From: Streptomyces sp.
Lineage (GTDB): Bacteria > Actinomycetota > Actinomycetes > Streptomycetales > Streptomycetaceae
Assembly: GCF_019510245.1 (NCBI RefSeq)
Contig: NZ_JAEKKT010000134.1
Coordinates: 1-64,000 of the forward strand
Direction: 5' to 3'
DNA length: 64,000 nt
The translations under genes and the position numbers were made by a program. The stretch's first letter is position 1. Each line of letters starts with the position of its first letter. Positions 43,609 through 52,553 of the stretch are shown piece after piece. A model generated the notes under the pieces. The model ran no database searches. It saw nothing but the letters and a program-made list of their open reading frames with translations, and was not told the origin of the DNA.

Positions 43609-43944
43609 TCAGGAGGGCTGCGCGCCGGGCGCATCCTGCTGCCACAGCACCCGGACCTTCAGGTGGAAGCCCGCCTCGCTCTTGGTAATGACGGCACCGG
43701 CCTGCGCCGACAAGTCGACGCCGAACTCGACCTCGATCTCCCCCGGTCCCGCGTGTCTCAGCTGCTCCACAACGGCGCGCGCAGTCTCACGCACCGGGCC
43801 CAGAGCCGTCTGAAGGCTCGTCGGCAGGTCGCGGATGGCATCCCCAAGGCGCCCGGCCTGCAGCGGCCCCTCCACCGTGGTGGGCGCCGCCTCGACCAGA
43901 ACCGTACCGCCACCGTCCAGCGGAATCCGCGCAAGGCTTCGCAT
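43609..43944 (-). CDS. Trypsin-co-occurring (Trypco1, CU044_2847-family) protein
   Basis: A 111-residue protein. It opens with two strands (RIPLDGGGTVLVEA), has a central helix pair (LGDAIRDLPTSLQTALGPV ... VVEQLRHAG) and closes with IEVEFGVDLSAQAGAVITK and FHLKVRVLW, the recognisable Trypco1 signature. This family is known from genomic neighbourhoods of trypsin-fused STAND proteins and may be an inhibitor, substrate or adaptor. ATG at 43944 follows GGGGGA. It is first in a two-gene operon with the protease/STAND gene. Confidence 0.8.
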   Translation of the reverse strand: MRSLARIPLDGGGTVLVEAAPTTVEGPLQAGRLGDAIRDLPTSLQTALGPVRETARAVVEQLRHAGPGEIEVEFGVDLSAQAGAVITKSEAGFHLKVRVLWQQDAPGAQPS

Positions 43945-44099
43945 CCGGCCATCCCCCGTATCCCTGTGTGCCCTGTGCACTCCGAAACCTGGGCCCGGAG
44001 CCAACGGACAGCCACGGTAGCGAAACGCCCGACGGCTCACCACAAGGAACTCAGCCACGGCCGGATCATGACCGGTGCGGCGCCACTGTCCGCTCCATT

Positions 44100-44513
44100 T
44101 CGACGTGCAGTTGCTCGGCCAGCCGGCGCGCGACCCGGTCGGCGACAGTGAGTTCCTTGGCCTGATCGACGCCCTCAGCCACCTCGCCGCCACCTTGGAT
44201 GTCCCGACCCTGACCGACCTGGGTTACGAGAACGCCGGCCCTGGTTTCCGCCACCCGGTCAAAAGGCCCGGGGCGGCGAACTTGCCGAGCACCAGCAGGC
44301 GTTCAACAGGGTCATCCGGGGCGTGCACGGCATCGCCGAACGTGCCGCGGCCCTGCTCAAGGTCACCTTCAAGGCTTTGTCGCAGGGTCAGCCTCGACCC
44401 CGCAGCCATCACCCGGATCGCCCGCGCTGCTCTCGTCCTGCTCCAGCCCGAACACGGGTGTACCACCTGATGAAGATCACGATCCGTCACGAGAAGTTAC
44501 CGAGAAGACCTCA
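44100..44513 (+). pseudogene. IS5-superfamily transposase C-terminal fragment
   Basis: The plus strand reads LIDALSHLAATLDVPTLTDLGYENAGPGFRHP then, after frame changes, VHGIAERAAALLKVTFKAL and SLDPAAITRIARAALVLLQPE. This parallels the intact transposase at 38388-39215 from its second half on, with clear divergence, so it is a related but distinct IS. Its right end GTTACCGAGAAGACCTC (about 44497-44513) resembles the terminal repeat of the intact copy. The 5' half is missing. Confidence 0.75.
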
Positions 44514-45018
44514 TTGTGCCTTGCCGCTGGGCGAGTGCGGTTTGCCCTTGCCGCTCGTGGACACGTGGCTGCCGCAGTTCCGGCAGCGCCGGATCCGCTG
44601 CCCGTGGGCGTCTGTGTCGGGTGCGCCGGCGTGGCGGGCGACGTGGCCGGCGACCTGGTGAGCTTCGCCGCTCACCTGCGGCAGCTCGCCCACACCGTCA
44701 ACCACGCCGCTCCGTGGAGCGTGCGGCATGCGTCAAAGCCCCCTTTCAACCTCATGGCGACGACCCTCGACCCCGGAGCGGTCCTGGCGGGGCTGGGGGC
44801 CTCGGCGTGCCGGTGCTGCGTTCGCTGATGAGTTGACGCCGGCGCCTGCGCTGTCGCGCGCTGGCGTGCACAGCCACCCGCAGGAGGACCAAGAGCTGGA
44901 GGAGCTCAGCACCGAAGGCCTGCTGAACGGGCTCTCCACGAGTAGTAGTCAGTACCTGTGGGTCGCTTGCTTCGCGAAGCGCGGATCCTGTCCCCAGGGG
45001 GCTCGGATCCCAGGTACT
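44514..45018. other. Degenerate interval between IS5 fragment and Clp-N-like gene
   Basis: About 500 bases without a firm gene. A minus frame (44511-44729) ends in a CRNCGSHVSTSGKGKPH segment that looks like a zinc-ribbon tail of a broken gene; plus-strand frames over the same bases are not better. Treat as debris. Confidence 0.3.
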
Positions 45019-45408
45019 TCAGGGGCGGTGGCGCTCGCGTTGCAGGGCGGTGCGTTGCTGCGCTTCCAGGATGCGTTGACCACGAGCCCGGAGTGCGGAG
45101 CCGTGTCCCCGCGGTTGCCACCATCGATGCACCCGGGCGGGCGTTCGATCCAGTGCGTTGGTGTACTCGGTGATGAGTTCACGATCTCCTGCAGCCTTGA
45201 AGGCTGCGAGCAGAAGGTGTTCGCCGGACAAGTAGGGATGCCGACGGCATCGAGCCTCGTGCTCAGCGTTGCTGAGCAAATCCTTGAGGGACGTGCTCGC
45301 GGGCAGCCTCTCGGCGACGGATCTGTATCCGAGTTTGTCCAAGACGTCGGGAAGTTGGGAGTTGTCGGACAGCACTGCTCGGAGACGACGTGTCGCGCCC
45401 AGGGTCAC
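45019..45408 (-). CDS. Clp N-domain-like small protein
   Basis: A 129-residue frame whose middle (LKDLLSNAEHEARCRR, then HPYLSGEHLLLAAFKAAGD) resembles one Clp repeat, where H-P-Y-L-S-G-E-H-L-L-L-A corresponds to the conserved H-x-x-x-G-T-E-H-L-L-L-G. No ATPase domain is present. The last 40 residues are arginine/glutamine-rich and may be readthrough into unrelated DNA. Possible adaptor-like protein or a fragment. Confidence 0.45.
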   Translation of the reverse strand: MTLGATRRLRAVLSDNSQLPDVLDKLGYRSVAERLPASTSLKDLLSNAEHEARCRRHPYLSGEHLLLAAFKAAGDRELITEYTNALDRTPARVHRWWQPRGHGSALRARGQRILEAQQRTALQRERHRP

Positions 45409-45474
45409 GGTGCCAGGGTAAACGAGCGCCCGTTGCCCCGCACGGAACGGTCTCCAGTGTTCGGTTGAGGTGGT

Positions 45475-45775
45475 TCATGCAGCGGGGCTCTCAAAACGTT
45501 CGACGAGCTGGCCGCGTTCAAAGCGGGCACCTGCCCGGACGAGGGTGACGAGATGGGGTGCGTTCACGGCCCGCCACCGCTGCTGGGCGGACTCCACGAG
45601 CTTGAAGACCATGGCCAGGGCGGCCGTGCGTGAGAAACTTCGCGCCGTAGAGCTGGGCGAGCGTCTTGATCGCCGCCTGCGCGTGCTGTTTGCCCTCGGC
45701 GTTGTAGATGCCCTGGATCGCTTTCTTCGCGCCCGGCTGCGCGGACTTCGGCATGGCGTCGAGCACATTTGCTGT
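45475..45775 (-). pseudogene. IS256-family transposase C-terminal remnant
   Basis: Two minus frames give pieces of an IS256 transposase: PKSAQPGAKKAIQGIYNAEG and YGAKF (about 45620-45766), then AALAMVFKLVESAQQRWRAVNAPH and ERGQLVERFESP (45475-45625). The segment between them (with the catalytic Glu region) is deleted. The upstream end runs into IS5 sequence near 45790. Confidence 0.8.
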
Positions 45776-45789
45776 CGCTGGCGAGATGA

Positions 45790-46204
45790 ACCTTTGTACT
45801 CAGGCCGCCGCGGGAGCGTCCGAGCCCGTGATCGTCTGGTTCCGCGCGGTACGAAGCCCCCTTTTTCTCGCCCCAGCGGCATGCTGATGGGCCCGGCAGA
45901 CAGTGGAGTCCACCGACACGGTCCAGCCGATGTCGTCACTCTCATCGGTCGCTGCCAGAACTGCGGCGAGGATCCGTTCCCAGGTGCTGTCGATGGCCCA
46001 CCTGACCAATCGCTTGTGAACGGTCTGGAACGATCCGAGCTCGTCCGGCAGGTCGCGCCAAGGCGAGCAGGTTCGATACTTCCACGCGACGGCCTCCAGG
46101 GTGCGGCGGTGATCAGCCCATCGCCGCCCGCGGACTGGATCGGCCGGCATCAGCGGCTCGATCCGGACCGACATCGCATCAGTGATCACTAATCGGACAG
46201 ACAC
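45790..46204 (-). pseudogene. IS5-family transposase N-terminal fragment
   Basis: The minus frame from 46204 reads IEPLMPADPVRGRRWADHRR, YRTCSPWRDLPDELGSFQTV, RWAIDSTWERIL and VSVDSTVCRAHQHAAGA, the N-terminal half of an IS5/DUF4096-type transposase with the first catalytic Asp in VDST. It stops at an A/R-rich end near 45800 where IS256 sequence begins. The rest is lost, so the fragment is inactive. Confidence 0.85.
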
Positions 46205-46323
46205 ATCCGATCAACTGACCAGCCCATATAAGAGTCACGCCCTAACAGTCGTCGGGCAACATCACCGGTGTGTGCGCGGGAGGGGTATGACGCCCGACCG
46301 CATTCCTGTCTGACAACTGCCGT

Positions 46324-47616
46324 TCAGAGCGCGCGGCGCAGGGCGTGTGCCAGGTCCGCGGCCGTGGTGACGGTGAGACGGGGCGTGTCGACGAGGGTGT
46401 TGTCGATGAGGTCGGCGAGCCGGGGCGGGAGCGTGGCCAGCCGGTCGCGCACGGCCACGGGCGGCTCGCGCAGGACGACGGCGACGGGGTCGACGCCCGC
46501 CGGGAAGTCCCGCGGCGGCGATCCGGTGAGCATCCAGTACAGGCATGCGGTCACCGCCCACAGGTCGACCTCGGGCCGGGCGTACTTGAAGTCGATCACC
46601 TGTCCGCGCGGCATGAAGGCCAGGCTGCCGCCCATCGCGCCGGTCAGGGTGTGCCCGGACAGGCCGGCGCTGTCGAACGCCTTGGCCAGGCCGAAGTCCG
46701 CGATCTTCACGGTCGCGTCGTCCCGGGCCCCGGTGAGCAGGAGGTTCTGCGGTTTGATGTCGCGGTGGACCAGGCCGCGTCTGACGGTGAGGGTCCCGTC
46801 GAGCAGTCGTACGGGCACCTCGGCCGTGTGCGCGTAGTGCAGTCCGCGCAGCACCTGGAGGGTCACCCCCACCGCCTGGCCGAGGTCCAGTCTGCCGCCG
46901 GCCCGGGCCACCAGGTCGGCCACGCTTCCCAGCCGGCAGAACTCGCTCGTGAAATAGAAGGTGTTGCCGTGTGCGCCGCCGCTGCGAAAAGCCACGACAT
47001 TGGGGTGCCGCAGCGCCCGGGTGCAGGCGAACTCCCGCAGGAAGCCGTCGCGGGCCGCGGGGTCGACGGCGCCGTGGGCCAACAGAGTTTTCAGGGCCAG
47101 GAGTTCGCCCGTGCTCTCGTCCCGGACGAGGTGGACCACGCCCTGCCCGCCACGGCCGAGTTCCTGTAGCACCCGGTGGCCGCGGATGGGGGCGAGGGCC
47201 GGCTCGCCGGTCTCCGCGGCGTCGAGGAGTGTGTGCGTCGCCTCGACCGGGTCCCGCGCGGCACCCTCCGCGAGCTCCGCCGTACCGTTCTCGGGCTCTG
47301 CTGTCCCGACCCGGATGCGTAACACCGTGTCGCCGACGCGGAGTTCGTCGCCTTCGGCCAGATCCCGCACGGCCGGCCCCGGGGGCAGCCGTCGGCCGTT
47401 GACGTAGGTGCCGTTGCTGCTGCCCAGGTCCTGCACCCGCACCCGCGGAGGATCGACGTCGAGCAGGCAGTGGTGCCGGGACACCTTCCGGTCGTCGCCG
47501 GCAGGCCGGATGCGGCATTCGCCCGCCCGGCCGACCAGGCAGGTGGTGCGCCGAGTGAAGATGTACGGTCCGGCGGCGGATCCGTCGCCGGGGACCAGCG
47601 TTACCGAGTACGCCAC
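46324..47616 (-). CDS. FHA-domain Ser/Thr protein kinase
   Basis: A 430-residue protein. Residues 20-105 are an FHA phosphothreonine-binding domain: R30, S46-R-H-H, and G65-S-S-N-G-T. Residues 146-430 are a Hanks-type kinase: glycine loop LGRGGQGVV, catalytic K176, VHRDIKPQNLLL and DFGLAKAF. The activation segment reads FMPRGQV where MAPEQ is usual. There is no TM helix. The start overlaps the end of the kinase/WD40 gene by 16 bases, so this is the third gene of a three-gene operon. Confidence 0.9.
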   Translation of the reverse strand: MAYSVTLVPGDGSAAGPYIFTRRTTCLVGRAGECRIRPAGDDRKVSRHHCLLDVDPPRVRVQDLGSSNGTYVNGRRLPPGPAVRDLAEGDELRVGDTVLRIRVGTAEPENGTAELAEGAARDPVEATHTLLDAAETGEPALAPIRGHRVLQELGRGGQGVVHLVRDESTGELLALKTLLAHGAVDPAARDGFLREFACTRALRHPNVVAFRSGGAHGNTFYFTSEFCRLGSVADLVARAGGRLDLGQAVGVTLQVLRGLHYAHTAEVPVRLLDGTLTVRRGLVHRDIKPQNLLLTGARDDATVKIADFGLAKAFDSAGLSGHTLTGAMGGSLAFMPRGQVIDFKYARPEVDLWAVTACLYWMLTGSPPRDFPAGVDPVAVVLREPPVAVRDRLATLPPRLADLIDNTLVDTPRLTVTTAADLAHALRRAL

Positions 47617-50600
47617 GGCATCCGAGGCCTACGGCGCTTCGCGCGCGGTTGCGCTACGGCGCCGGGTTCCCAGGTGAATTCCCAGTCCAGTTCCCAGCCG
47701 CGCACAGTGGCGTCGTAGTCCCCGGACATCAGGGTGCGGCCGTCCTCGCTGAGGGCGAGGGCGTGCACGGTACCGCGGTGTCCGGTCAGTGTGCGCAGCA
47801 GTTCGCCGGTGTCCAGGTCCACCACGTCGATCCGCTGGGTGATGGTGCCGAGGACGGCGAACCGCCCGTCGGCGGTGAGCGCGAGCGCGGTGGGCAGGTG
47901 CTCGGTGGGGATCTTCCGCTGCACACGGCCGGTGGCGAGGTCGAACACGATGAGCGCCCCGGCGGTCGCCACGACCGCCCGGCCGCCGACGGGTGCGATC
48001 GCCAGCAGGCTGGCGTTGCTCGTGTCGGCCACCCCGTAGAGTCGTTTGCCTGTGAGGGTACGGACGGCCGTCACCCCGAAGGGGCCGTACTCCAGCAGCG
48101 TCCCGCCGTCCGGGGTGATCTCCAGGGCCGTCTGGGGCGGCACTCCGCTACGGGTCCACAGCCGCTCGCCCGACTCCAGGTCCCAACCGCAGACTTCGTC
48201 CCCGCGTATTGCGGAGGCCAGGTCCAGGCCGGCGTGTGTGTCCTCGCGTGACGCCGCGTACCGGCCGTCCGAGCTGAGCGCGACCGCGGCCACGGGGCCG
48301 CGGTGGGCCCGAAGGGCCTGCCAGGAGGCATGGAGGGTGCGCTGCTCCCCGTCGAACCCCAGGTCCCAGCTGCACAGAATCCCGGTGTCGTCGCCTGTGA
48401 GCAGCCGGTCCGCGGCTGACGCGTACACCAGGGTCTCGACGGTTCCGGCGTCGTCCGGACCTGTCAGGTCCCATGCCCTGTCGTCGACGAGGTCGAGCAG
48501 CGCCACCTGCCCGTTCCTGCCGTGGATGACGGTCGCCTGGTCGCCGCAGACCAGGGTGAGGGTGCGCGCCACCGGCAACGGCCAGTCGAGTTCCCGGTCG
48601 AGACGGCCGCTCGCCGCGTTCCACAGGTCGATCTCCCCCGTCCACCGGCCGGTGACGAGAAAATCTCCGTCCCTGCTGACGGCCAGGGCCGGCGGCTGGG
48701 TGAAGTGCCGGTGTCCGTCGAGATCGAACAGTTGATAGCCGCTGCGCAGTCCCGACCGGCGCCCATGCCGGCCCACCGCCGCCCAGGCCTCGCGCAGGTC
48801 GGGATGGCGTCCGAAGCCGGGTACGGCCTCCGCAGCCCGTAGTCGGGCGGCGCTCTCCTCGTACCGGCCCTCGTCGAAGAGGTGCAGCGCCTGCTCCATG
48901 GCGGTGTCGAACGCCCGCGTGCCGTCGGACAGTTCGTCGGCGCCCTTGGGCCGGGCGTAGAGCCAGGGGGCACGGTAGCCGGGTGCGGGCAGCGGCAGCA
49001 CGCTGATCACCTTCTGCGAGCCCGCGACGGCGAACCTCCCGTCCGCGCTGATGGCGACGGTGTGGGAGTAACGGGTGTCCGCGTCGGCATTGCCGTGGAC
49101 GCCCTGCGGCCCGTCCCCGCCCTCGGGCCCGTTGTCGTATGTGCGCAGGCACCGGCCCGTAGCCGGTTCGAGTACGCGCAGCGGCTGCGAACTTCCCACC
49201 ACTGCCAGGGAGCCGCCCGGTGCGAGGGCGATGGCATGGTGAATGACGCGCAGGGAGTGTGGCGACCGTGCTACGACGCGGTCCCTTCGGGCGTCCCAGA
49301 GCACCATGTTCCCGCTGTCCCAGACCTGGAGTGCATAGCGTGCGTCGGCCGAGAGCGCACACCAGTTGACGTGCACGCCCCATGCTCCGTAGCCCTGTTC
49401 GTCCAGCGGCGGGGTCAGTGCCGCATGGCGTCGTCCGTCGGTGACGTTCCAGGCGCAGACCCGCTGGTCGCTGGGGCTGTGGGCCGGGGTGGACAGCGCG
49501 AAGGCACCGTCGGCGGTCATGGTCACCGCCGCAACCGGGGCGCTGTGGGCCGCCACGCGGTGCAGCGGCGCTCCGGTTCGAACGTCCCAGAACCGGAGCG
49601 TGCCGTCCGCATGGCCGGTGGCGCCCGTGGATCCGTCGCCGCTGAGGGCGACCGCCGTGGGGGCATCGGTGCCGCTGCCGTCGGCGCCGATTTCCGGCGG
49701 CAGAGGTATCGGGGTCCCATGGGTGAGGTCCCATGCTTCCAGCGGCGCCTGTTTGCGGAGGATCAGCCCGGTGCGGCCCGCGGCGCAGACGGCGGTGGCG
49801 ACGACCTCGGCACCGGCCGCGGTCAGTTCGCGCAGACAGCGGCCCCTTTCCGTATCCCACACGCGGACGCCGCCGTCACTGTCACCGGACAGCACCAGAG
49901 CGCCGTCCGCGGTCACCGCCACGGCGGTGACGTAGGCGCCGTGGCCGGTCAGCCGCGCCGTGGTCGGCGCGGGCCGTTCCGCCAGTACGGCCAGTGCCTC
50001 GACGGTGTCGGCCGCCACGGGTGCTTCGTGCTCGTCGTGTTCCTCGGACGGGCGGCCCTCTCGGCGCGTGGTCCTGTGCAGTGACTCGGCGGCCCGCTTC
50101 CGGTCGTCCTGTTCCAGGTGGATGAATCCCCGCAACCGGTCGGCGAGTTGCGGGGCCCCGCCGAAGACACGCCCGCCCTCGATGTCCGAGAGCACCTCCA
50201 GGTCGGTTCTGCGACCCGAACGCCACAGGTGCAGGCCGTAGTTGTAGCGTGCGGCCAGATGGTGCGGATCGACGTCGGCCGCCTGCCGCCACAGGTCCTC
50301 GGCCGCTTCCGTACGCCCCAGGTCGAGCAGGGACAGCGCCTGGTTGGACAGTCCGTCGGCGAGCAGCGCGACGCCTCGCGGTGCACGGCGCGGAAACGGC
50401 GTGCCGGTCACGTCGGCGTACACCTCGGCCAGGACCTGGGCGGCTTCGTCGAGTTCGGCCGGCCGTGCCTCGGCGTTGGGCATGAAGCACTGGCGCAGCA
50501 GTCCCGCGACCGCCGGGGGTACGGCGGGCACGCGGGGGTCGGCCGGGCCGGCCTCCAGCAGTACTTCGAGGGCTTCCGCGGCGGCCTGGCCGTGCTGGGT

Positions 50601-51290
50601 CGGGCGGCGACCGGTGAACATCTCCAGCACGGTCAGCGCCCAGGACCACACATCGGTCGCGTGCGTCAGCCGGACCTCCCGGCCGGCGGCGGCGAGCGCC
50701 TGCTCCGGGGAGCAGTAGGCGGGGGTCATACCGCCGAAGGTGACGCCGGTGTCCGTGGCGTCGGCCGGGTCCGCGGGGCGCGCTCCGGCCAGCCCGAAGT
50801 CGGTGACTTTGGCGGTGCCGTCCGGTTCGAGCATGACATTGGCGGGCTTGACGTCCTGGTGGACGAGGCCGCTGTCGTGCGCGTGCTGCAGGCCCCACGC
50901 GGTCTGCACGGCGATGTCCAGCACCCGGCCGACCGCGGTGTGCGGGCCGCCCTCGTAGAGCCGGCCGCCGGCAACGGCCTCGGCCAGGCTGCCGCCGTCG
51001 ACCCATTCGGCGAACACCCTCGGCCGGCCGTCGATCGTGCGTACATAGGCGCAGTTGACGGTGTGCGGGTGGAGGCCGAGTCCCACCCAGGTGCCCGCCT
51101 CGGCCTCGAACCGGCTTCTGCCTTCCGGCGAGGCGACCAGTTCCGGGCGGGGCGTCTTGACCGCAAGGTCCACGTTCCAGCCCTTGTGGCGTACTCGGTG
51201 GACCAGGCCCATGCCTCCGCTGTGAACGACGTCGAGCACCTCGTACAGATCGAGGACGATGTCGCCGGGCTGCCAGACCTCCGGTGTCAT
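47601..51290 (-). CDS. Protein kinase / TPR-like / WD40 repeat protein
   Basis: A 1,229-residue protein. Residues 12-290 are a Hanks-type kinase with glycine loop VVHSGGMGLV, K45, D146 in VHQDVKPANVML (HQD in place of HRD) and D164-F-G. Residues about 310-400 look TPR-like (YNYGLHLWRSGRR, and a second helical pair). From about 430 to 1,215 run WD40 repeats (e.g. HGAYVTAVAVTADGALVLSG, VRVWDTERG; HRGTVHALALSEDGRTLMSG), interrupted by a helical insert near 800-860. It is cytosolic by sequence. Its start is 10 bases past the stop of the SAVMC3_10250-type gene. It likely senses through WD40 and signals by phosphorylation. Confidence 0.9.
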   Translation of the reverse strand: MTPEVWQPGDIVLDLYEVLDVVHSGGMGLVHRVRHKGWNVDLAVKTPRPELVASPEGRSRFEAEAGTWVGLGLHPHTVNCAYVRTIDGRPRVFAEWVDGGSLAEAVAGGRLYEGGPHTAVGRVLDIAVQTAWGLQHAHDSGLVHQDVKPANVMLEPDGTAKVTDFGLAGARPADPADATDTGVTFGGMTPAYCSPEQALAAAGREVRLTHATDVWSWALTVLEMFTGRRPTQHGQAAAEALEVLLEAGPADPRVPAVPPAVAGLLRQCFMPNAEARPAELDEAAQVLAEVYADVTGTPFPRRAPRGVALLADGLSNQALSLLDLGRTEAAEDLWRQAADVDPHHLAARYNYGLHLWRSGRRTDLEVLSDIEGGRVFGGAPQLADRLRGFIHLEQDDRKRAAESLHRTTRREGRPSEEHDEHEAPVAADTVEALAVLAERPAPTTARLTGHGAYVTAVAVTADGALVLSGDSDGGVRVWDTERGRCLRELTAAGAEVVATAVCAAGRTGLILRKQAPLEAWDLTHGTPIPLPPEIGADGSGTDAPTAVALSGDGSTGATGHADGTLRFWDVRTGAPLHRVAAHSAPVAAVTMTADGAFALSTPAHSPSDQRVCAWNVTDGRRHAALTPPLDEQGYGAWGVHVNWCALSADARYALQVWDSGNMVLWDARRDRVVARSPHSLRVIHHAIALAPGGSLAVVGSSQPLRVLEPATGRCLRTYDNGPEGGDGPQGVHGNADADTRYSHTVAISADGRFAVAGSQKVISVLPLPAPGYRAPWLYARPKGADELSDGTRAFDTAMEQALHLFDEGRYEESAARLRAAEAVPGFGRHPDLREAWAAVGRHGRRSGLRSGYQLFDLDGHRHFTQPPALAVSRDGDFLVTGRWTGEIDLWNAASGRLDRELDWPLPVARTLTLVCGDQATVIHGRNGQVALLDLVDDRAWDLTGPDDAGTVETLVYASAADRLLTGDDTGILCSWDLGFDGEQRTLHASWQALRAHRGPVAAVALSSDGRYAASREDTHAGLDLASAIRGDEVCGWDLESGERLWTRSGVPPQTALEITPDGGTLLEYGPFGVTAVRTLTGKRLYGVADTSNASLLAIAPVGGRAVVATAGALIVFDLATGRVQRKIPTEHLPTALALTADGRFAVLGTITQRIDVVDLDTGELLRTLTGHRGTVHALALSEDGRTLMSGDYDATVRGWELDWEFTWEPGAVAQPRAKRRRPRMPWRTR

Positions 51291-51300
51291 CGACGCGCCG

Positions 51301-51972
51301 TCAGTCGGCGAGGGCTACGTACAGGGGGCTGCCGAGCAGCAGCCGCATATCGGGCCTGGGGTCGAGTTCGGGGTAGGGGCTGGGGCCGGCCAGCAGACGC
51401 CGGGCGACGAACTCCACGGGCTGCCGGGGACCGCGCAGCAGCCGTCCGGCGGTGTGTACCCAGGCCAGGGACGGCTGTTCGGCCGGTATCTCGACGCCGT
51501 CGGCGGCGAACGCCGTGGCGAGACCGGTCAGGAGCGTCGGTACCGAGGACGGTGCGAACTCCTGGGCCTGCGGTGCGCTCGCGCCGATCACATGGCTGCC
51601 GGCGCCGCCGAGTCCGAGGACCGTCCGGTCGGTCCGGCCGCCGAAGTACACCAGTGGCCCGCCGTTCCCGCCGGGCAGGGACCCCCACTGCATGGGGAGG
51701 GTGCCACGGAAGTACGGTCCCGGTTCGTCCACCGATCCGGTCTGCCCGGACTCCTCCAGGTGGCGCAGGACCCGCTCCAGCTTGGCCGCACGGTCGGGCG
51801 CAGGGGCCTCGACGCTGCGCTTGATGCTGAACAGTTTGACGCTCAGGCCTGCTTCGGTGGTACTCCGGCGACCGAACGCGGGGTCGATCTGGGAGAGCAG
51901 CATGTCGACTTTGGCGTCGCTGATGTACAGGTAGTACCGCACCGTCACGGTTCGACGATATCGCGCCGCCAC
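51301..51972 (-). CDS. SAVMC3_10250-like protein of unknown function
   Basis: A 223-residue protein beginning VRYYLYISDAKVDMLLSQI, which I recognise as the opening of the SAVMC3_10250 group. The middle has YFRGTLPMQWG and VYFGGRTDRTVLGLGGAGSHVIG; no catalytic motif, TM helix or signal is visible. The group tends to be found near signalling proteins. The GTG at 51972 gives the longest product; GTG codons at 51948 and 51942 are equally plausible. First gene of the operon with the kinase/WD40 and FHA/kinase genes. Confidence 0.65.
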   Translation of the reverse strand: MAARYRRTVTVRYYLYISDAKVDMLLSQIDPAFGRRSTTEAGLSVKLFSIKRSVEAPAPDRAAKLERVLRHLEESGQTGSVDEPGPYFRGTLPMQWGSLPGGNGGPLVYFGGRTDRTVLGLGGAGSHVIGASAPQAQEFAPSSVPTLLTGLATAFAADGVEIPAEQPSLAWVHTAGRLLRGPRQPVEFVARRLLAGPSPYPELDPRPDMRLLLGSPLYVALAD

Positions 51973-52224
51973 CTCACGAGTCCCATGGTGGGCCGAACTC
52001 GCGTCAGCCTTTGTCCGTACCGCTCAGTGCGTCTGTGATCATGCGGGTGGGCCGACGCCGCCGGCAGCTCACGAACGGAGTACGCCGCCAGCCTGAGCAA
52101 AAGCCGCCGCACCGACAGCGAGCCGAACAGACCTCGGCCCTCCGACTGACGCCGGCAGTGCGCCGGGCGGCGTGGGGCGCCCGGCACGGCGCGAACGGCG
52201 GAGCAGGGCACGCGCGGGGCTACT
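51973..52224. other. Gap upstream of the kinase operon
   Basis: About 250 bases between the three-gene operon and a TetR remnant. It must hold the operon promoter, but no clear box or palindrome was seen. Confidence 0.3.
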
Positions 52225-52517
52225 CGGTGAAGGCGCTCATTGCGCGGTCAAGCAGCACGGCCATGGGGACAGTTCGCAGACACCCAGCCCGCCGTAGCGG
52301 CATCCGCGCAGGCGAGGGCGGCAGCGACCAGGGCGGTCGGCCTGGGTTCCTCCGGCCGGTCGGGGCCGGCCCCCAGTCGCCGTGCGAGCTCCGGGACCAA
52401 CATCTCCTGCCGGCCCAGCTGCTTCTCGAAGTGCCGGGCGCGCAGTGACGGCGTATCCACCACTCTGGAGATGCCCTGCTTTCCTGTGCTGATTCGTGTC
52501 CTGAGAACAACAGTCAT
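52225..52517 (-). pseudogene. TetR-family regulator C-terminal fragment
   Basis: The minus frame starting at 52517 reads VVLRTRISTGKQGISRVVD, ARHFEKQLGRQEMLVPELARRLG and TALVAAALACADAATAGWV, the helical ligand-binding end of a TetR protein. After one frame change it ends AVLLDRAMSAFTE. The DNA-binding domain is absent. It lies directly after the end of the MFS remnant, a typical TetR/MFS pairing. Confidence 0.65.
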
Positions 52518-52553
52518 CGCGGGTAGCAGGGCATCTCCAGGGTGGATCTAGGC

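Noticed and set aside
48882..51824. Long plus-strand frames opposite the kinase/WD40 gene
   Set aside because: Shadows without domain motifs; the minus-strand gene has clear kinase and WD40 signatures.
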